A DNA stretch of 64,000 nt, taken from Chelonoidis abingdonii (taxonomy: Eukaryota; Chordata; Testudines; Testudinidae). Both the position numbers and the translations under genes were made by a program. Positions 59,243 through 64,000 of this stretch are shown here, piece by piece; the first letter of the stretch is position 1; every line of letters starts with the position of its first letter. The notes under the pieces are model-generated. The model searched no databases, was not told the origin of the DNA, and was given only the letters and a program-made list of their open reading frames with translations. The stretch lies in contig NC_133782.1 of NCBI RefSeq assembly GCF_003597395.2, positions 1,425,250-1,489,249 of the forward strand, in the 5' to 3' direction.

Positions 59243-59450
59243 ACACACACACACAGTATAAGTTTTAAACAAACAATTTAATACTGGTACACAGTGATGA
59301 TAATTGTGAAGCTTGGTTGAGTTGGAGGAGTCAGAGGGTGGGATACTTTCAGGGAATGCCTTACTGCTAAATGATGAACTAGCAATTGGCTGAGCCCTCA
59401 AGGGTTAACTCTCACGCTCCACTGTACAAGGCAGCAGGAAAGGAGGGAGG

Positions 59451-59497
59451 GCAGACAGAGACAGAGACACACACCCTGTGTGTGTGTGTGAGAGAGA
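59451..59497. repeat. Simple repeats (GACAGA, AC, GT, GA)
   Basis: GACAGAGACAGAGACACACA is followed by CCTGTGTGTGTGTGTGAGAG. It lies within the Tigger-like element. Confidence 0.85.
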
Positions 59498-60055
59498 TGT
59501 GCATTTCCCCTTTACCTATGAAGAGTTGGGTCAGAAGTACACTGCCTTGTTAATTAGATCAGCAAGCTGAGACCTGACCGCAGGTGCAGCTGCTGCTGCT
59601 TGGAAGCTCCCTCTGTCGTGTGCCCCTGGTCACTGCTCTATGGAAGATTGGGTAAGTGGAGTGTAGGAGCAGAGGGGAGGGGGACACCTGACATTAGCCC
59701 CCCTCTTCCTTCCCTCCCCCCCAGCACAGCAACAGGAGTCGAGGAGCAGCTCCAAGGCGGAGGGCAGGAGCAGCACATGGCAGTGGGGGGAGGGACAGCT
59801 GCAGTTGTTAGCCTGCTGGACAGGGAATTTGGGGGAGTGGGGAGCTGATGGGGGGCTGCTGGTCTACCCTGGTTCCAAGCCCCCACCAGCTAGCTGCAAC
59901 GGGCTGCTCTTCCTGCAAGCAGTGGACACAGCAGGCGGCTGCCAAACACGTTAGAGGGGAGCATTGCACAACTTTAAACCAGCATGTTCCCTAATTGATC
60001 AGCAACGTAACAATGAAACAACGTTAACCGGGACGACTTTAGTGAGGAGTTACTA

Positions 60056-62640
60056 TACATCTTTAATTGCCCTTCAGTATGTGTTTACACAAATATTAAC
60101 CTGTGTCTGGGCCGGTTTGTTTGAGCAACAACATTCAGAACATATCTTCACAGGATGGTTATTAAAGGCTCATCGGAGGCTCTGGGCATCTGTGTCTGTC
60201 CTCAGAGGAGACACTGCAGAGCATCAGCTGTGCAAGCATCCCACAAGCTGGCCCCAGCCGGGAATCAGACTTGAGAGAGGGGCCAGATCCACTGTTTTTT
60301 TTTTTTCCCCTACCAAACAATATTGTTTAATCAAAACCAAAACAGGGTCGGGTTCGACATCTCTCCCGACTCAAAACGTCACTGGGAAAAAAAAGTTTGG
60401 AACTGTTGAATCGTTGGTTTTTGAGTCAAAACAGTTTTTGGTTTTGAAATTTTAGTAAATTTAGACAAATGTTAACAAAAGAGACAGTCCAAATCAAAAC
60501 GCATCACTTCAAATGGCCCAAAGAGAATTTCTGTTCGTTCATTTCTCTATTGGAATTCTTGCTTTGTGAAAATTTTCAAGATTACAACTTTTCATCCCAA
60601 TTTGGACCAGGACAAGTTTTCACTATGTTGAAAATGTTTGTGGAATGGGGAACCTATTTTCCAGCCGCTCTGGGCGGCAGGTATGGACCCAGAGCTGCTG
60701 CCAAGCAACCCCCAGTCCCATTGGGGCTGGAGCTGACTCTGAGAGCTGCGAAGCCTCTAGCAGCTTCCTGAGGCCCTCACTCCCACGCTGAGCAAAGCTG
60801 GGCCCAGAGACAATCTAGCCTTTGTCTCCGGAGTCCGCTCAGTGCTGGGCGCTCTGGGAAGGCTGCTGCCAAGGGCACCAGTTGTGGGGAAGGAGTCTGT
60901 GCCCTAAAACCGCAGAAGCGCTGAGCCACCATCGGGATGGGCACAGGCACAGGCTAAGCGATGGGCACACTCTGGAATCCCCAGTTCATGGTGTGCAGGC
61001 CAGCACACTGCTGTCCGATGTCGCAGACCCGGCCTGGGTTGAAGCCGAGCATTGAGAATTGAAAGATCTCCAGTGGGAGGCCCTTGCTCTCCCATTGCAG
61101 GGTCTGAGTAGCTCAGGCTAATGTGAAGGGGATTCCAGTAAAGGGCACAGATGAGGCAGGGCCCAGGTTCTGTCTTCAGAAGCCACCCACTCCCCACAAA
61201 GCTTGTTCTCAGTAATATAGACAAAGCCATTCGATTGCTCCGTGCACTAGTGAGCCTCTGTGAGTCTCTGAACATTGGCTCCTCTGCTTTCCCCCATTAG
61301 AAACAAACAGATTGCGCCTGCCGCGTGCTTCTCTGTCTGAGCTGGACTGGCCACCGGCTGCCTGGGGACCAGTGTTGATCTCAGCAACAAGGATAACTGC
61401 TCCCACTCCAGGCTCCGGGGAGAGAAGAGGCAGAGGAGACAGTGAACTGGATTTGTTTCCAGCTCAGCACATTGAATCTCTGCCCCCAGCTGATCTGTTG
61501 CAAATGCCAAGTGGACAGTAATCAGAGGGGAACCTGTGGCTGCTCAGAGCCGGTTCCAGCAGGCAGGAACGCCTTGATCAGGAGAGTTTTTCTGTAGACC
61601 TGAGCCTGGCTGTGGGGTTTATTGTTAGGGTGAAAAGAAGCTGTGTCTGCATAGTGGTGAGTTTGGTGATTTCAGGCAAGGCGCTGGCATTGCAGGGGCT
61701 CACCTGTCCCTTGGATCATCCCCTCTCCGCAGACGCTGGTGGACTCCAGTTATTGCTGATTAAACCCACCTGTGTTGGCTGAAATCAGTCGCCCTGCTGC
61801 GCGGCAGCTCTGCCTGTCTGCTGCTGAAGTCCTGCACACGCTGCTCCCTCTGCCCTGCTGCTGCGCTTGGCTTTTGTTCGGCACCATCCTCCTCTGCTCT
61901 GGAATTGTGAGCCTCTTGCTCCTGGGATTTCCAGTATCCCTCACGCCCTGGCTTCCTCGCTCCCTTTGCTTGGATCGCAGCAGACTTTGCCCCTGGATGG
62001 GTTAGTATTAGGGCCGTGTCAATAGTTTTCTCCCTCCCTGGGCCTGCTTGCAGGACCCCCATGAGTAGGAGGCCCCCCAGTAAGAATCTCCTCTCCCTCC
62101 CCCCAAGCCTGTCCAGCTGTATAGTATGAAATCCCACTGGGGAAGCTGCTCAACAAGCACAATCCTGCAAGTGCCAGAGTGATTTTTCCCCCTTAAGTCT
62201 CCCTAGGTTTGTAATTCGCCTGCTGTCCCCATCGATGTCCCTGCAGCAGCTGAGCATGCTCCTTCCTCTGCTTCAGTATCCCAGCCACTGCCTTGCTGCT
62301 CCATGCACGAGGAAGGGGTGGGGGGCTGGGAGTCCCTGTCTCTTACCCACTCGCCCCCCGGGGACTGAAGCCCCCAGGCAGGGGGGGTTGTATCTTTCTG
62401 GTTGGGTCCATTAGTGATAAACCTGCCTGGTGGACCCGAGTCCATCTGTGATGCTCGTTTTCACGTCTATGGAACAAACCCCCCAGCCATGACCTCTCCA
62501 AGTATCTCCCCGTCCCTCTTTCATCTCTGAGCTCATTGACCCTGCTGTTCATTGGCGCTGTCTGGGGTTCTTCTCCGGCCTGGTTTCCACCCCTCACACT
62601 CCACTGGGGCCTCTGTCCCCAGAGTCTTTTTCCTAGCCAA
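60056..62640. other. Intergenic or intronic stretch
   Basis: At 60290-60660 the sequence is AT-rich with recurring TCAAAAC and TTTTGAAA words, probably an old repeat. Nothing identifiable is seen in 60670-62640. Frames there are C-rich by composition. Confidence 0.5.
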
Positions 62641-63780
62641 ATCGCAGAGCCAGTGCTGGACCCACATACCCGCCGGTCACTGCCTTTGATGCCATTGGCC
62701 AGGCGCTTCTTGCAATCTGGTGCTCTTCTGGCTTCCCTGGCTCTGTCCTCTCTCTAATCACTCCTTCAGCAGATCCTCCTCTTCCCCCTCCAGCTGTCTG
62801 TGGGACTCCACAGGGCTCGGTCTTCGGTCCTCTCCTCGTCTCCCTTTGCATCTTCTCTCTGGGTGATCTCATCCACAAACACAAATTCAGCGACCATCTC
62901 TCCACTGATGCTCCATAGACCTACCTCTGTACTCCAGACCTGTCACCTTCTGTCCCTCTAAACCAGAGCTCCCAATCTTCCCCCACAAAGCCCTGCCTGC
63001 TGCCTCCTTTCTCCACTGTCCTGCCTGTCACTCAGACCTCTCGCTAGGGCGGCAGGCTGTCTCTAGGCCTTGCTGGCTCTTCCTGCGTACCGGCTTTCAG
63101 GCACACCCTTCCCCAGGCCTCCACACCGTTACATGCTCTCCTCGTCTTGTGTCACAATCACTGGGCATGTTTCTGGCCTTGGCACATGCAGTCTTGCCCT
63201 GCTCGTCTCCTTTCAGAATGCTGCTGCAACAGTCATGTTCCTCACCCGTCACCCCCCTCTCTGCATCCCTCCACTGCTCCCCCTCTCTGCTGCACTGAAC
63301 ATAAGCTGTCTGACTTCGCTTTCAAGGCGCTTCACAGTCAGTCCCCCCTCTCTCTGTCATCTCTCACTTGCTAGCGTGGCATCAGTGCCCATTTCGGATT
63401 GGCCCGTGGCACCAGCCTCCATCGCTCATAACATTTTGAAACAAGCAGGCTCCTGTTTTCTGTCATGCTGCCCCTCCCACCTGAGGAGAGCTCCCCAAAT
63501 ATCTGCAAAGCTAACGCATTCGCCTCCCGAAAATTCTCCTTACCATGATGCCACTGCTGGGCGGCGCCTGCTGCCTGTCACTGAGCCCAGTTGTCTCATG
63601 GCTATAGACAGACCAAAGGAGGAGCACAAGGAAGCAATCTGGTGTCTCCTGAGTTAGACTGAGATTGGAAGCTCTTTGGGGCAGGCACTATCATTTTGGT
63701 CTGTCTGTTCGGCACATGGCACAGTCAGATCCTGGTCCAGCTCTGCTAAAATGGGTAACTAATAATACAAATGCTTTGTG
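62641..63780 (+). pseudogene. L2-like LINE, reverse-transcriptase C-terminal half and 3' tail
   Basis: A frame open from 62676 to the TAG at 62916 (80 codons) contains VTAFDAIGQALL, then CGTPQGSVFGPLL and FSLGDLIHKH, the order of motifs in an L2/CR1-group reverse transcriptase (AFD motif, then PQGSVLGPLLF). The catalytic YADD-type position is degraded to STDAP. Further on, 63215-63370 holds FQNAAATVMFLTRH and, in another frame, KLSDFAFKALHSQSP, matching the LQNAAAR and KLLVFTFKALH part of such proteins. The tail GAAGCTCTTTGGGGCAGGCA and ACTAATAATACAAAT resembles an L2-type 3' end. Frame changes make it dead. Assignment to L2 rather than another CR1-group clade is tentative. Confidence 0.75.
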
Positions 63781-63861
63781 ATGGGCTACCGGTCGCTGCC
63801 TAGACTGGCGAGTCAGCTAGGGATTAAACAGCTGACTTTATAGCCTTTACATTAGCCAGGT

Positions 63862-64000
63862 TGTCATAAATAGATAGCTAAGGGTTAATGTTTCTTTTAC
63901 CTGTAAAGGGTTAACAAAGGGAACCAAACACTTGACCAGAGGACCAATCAGGAAACTGGATTTTTCAAAGTCAGGGAGGGAATTTTTGGGGTCTGAGTCT
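63862..64000 (+). mobile_element. LTR-like repeat, partial (cut by the window edge)
   Basis: It begins TGTCATAAATAGATAGCTAA and then GGGTTAATGTTTCTTTTACC, matching the element at 31781 almost base for base to the window end. The first bases (TGTCAT) mark the same 5' boundary in both copies, which supports that boundary. Confidence 0.85.

Larger units (their letters stand above)
58440..60055. mobile_element. Tigger-like (Tc1/mariner) non-autonomous transposon, split by an LTR
   Basis: The left end CAGGAACTCCTTGCTTAATG and the reverse complement of the right end TAGTAACTCCTCACTAAAGT are inverted with the core AACTCCT. Each end is next to a TA dinucleotide (58438-58439 and 60056-60057), as expected for Tc1/mariner-type insertion. 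Without the inserted LTR the element is about 975 bases. The right part 59600-60055 is a text I recall from many turtle copies. It has no transposase gene. Confidence 0.75.

Noticed and set aside
63070..63657. 195-codon frame as a possible gene
   Set aside because: Its readable parts are LINE reverse-transcriptase C-terminal text that shifts between frames, so it is a transposon relic.
31781..64000. The two matching LTR-like copies as ends of one provirus
   Set aside because: They are 32 kb apart and the DNA between holds unrelated repeats, a CpG island and no retroviral genes.
49640..64000. VSTM2L coding exons (immunoglobulin V-type domain)
   Set aside because: I looked for the Cys...WWY core of the domain and a signal-peptide ATG and saw neither, so no exon is claimed.
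1..64000. CRISPR arrays, bacterial operons, rRNA genes
   Set aside because: No evenly spaced direct repeats with unique spacers, no operon-like gene packing and no rRNA signature. The sequence is vertebrate nuclear DNA.

Overview
The window looks like nuclear DNA of a turtle (a sauropsid at least). Two lines of evidence support this. One is a recognisable vertebrate gene with five exons. The other is a dense set of repeats that I recognise from memory as typical of turtle genomes: CR1 LINE 3' ends, tRNA-derived SINEs, a Harbinger element with two genes, several solo-LTR-like blocks and many short inverted-repeat DNA transposons. Nothing here is bacterial, and almost all short open frames are chance.

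Region 1 (1 to about 25,510) is the 3' part of CTNNBL1 (beta-catenin-like protein 1, a partner of the PRP19-CDC5L spliceosomal complex) on the + strand. Five coding exons (1-72, 1994-2074, 20044-20181, 20807-20879, 25262-25350) join in phase and give about the last 150 residues, the stop codon, a short 3' UTR and an ATTAAA poly(A) signal. The 18 kb intron holds a decayed 4.2 kb Harbinger transposon with both of its genes (2784-7022), a SINE, three CR1 tails, a MITE and a probable LTR. The first intron holds a long, well-paired hairpin (1434-1618).

Region 2 (25.5-46.6 kb) has no gene I can support. It is intergenic DNA with LTR-like blocks at 31.8, 33.8, 38.9 and 45.2 kb, a CR1 tail, a CR1-like ORF relic on the - strand at 45.8-46.1 kb, SINEs, and small hAT-like elements. 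One hAT-like element sits inside an older palindromic repeat.

Region 3 (46.7-49.6 kb) is a CpG island. Its core (about 47.6-49.2 kb) is a degenerate G-rich minisatellite that keeps very long reading frames open on both strands. These frames come from composition and are not genes. The island's position downstream of CTNNBL1 is where the VSTM2L promoter would lie if mammalian gene order holds, but I found no VSTM2L coding exon.

Region 4 (49.6-64 kb) is again intergenic or intronic, with a Tigger-like DNA transposon split by an LTR (58.4-60.1 kb), an L2-like LINE reverse-transcriptase relic (62.6-63.8 kb), and the start of a second copy of the 31.8 kb LTR-like repeat at the right edge. The most interesting items are the nested insertions with readable target-site duplications, the intronic hairpin, and the CpG island built on a minisatellite. 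I did not find a new multi-gene system.
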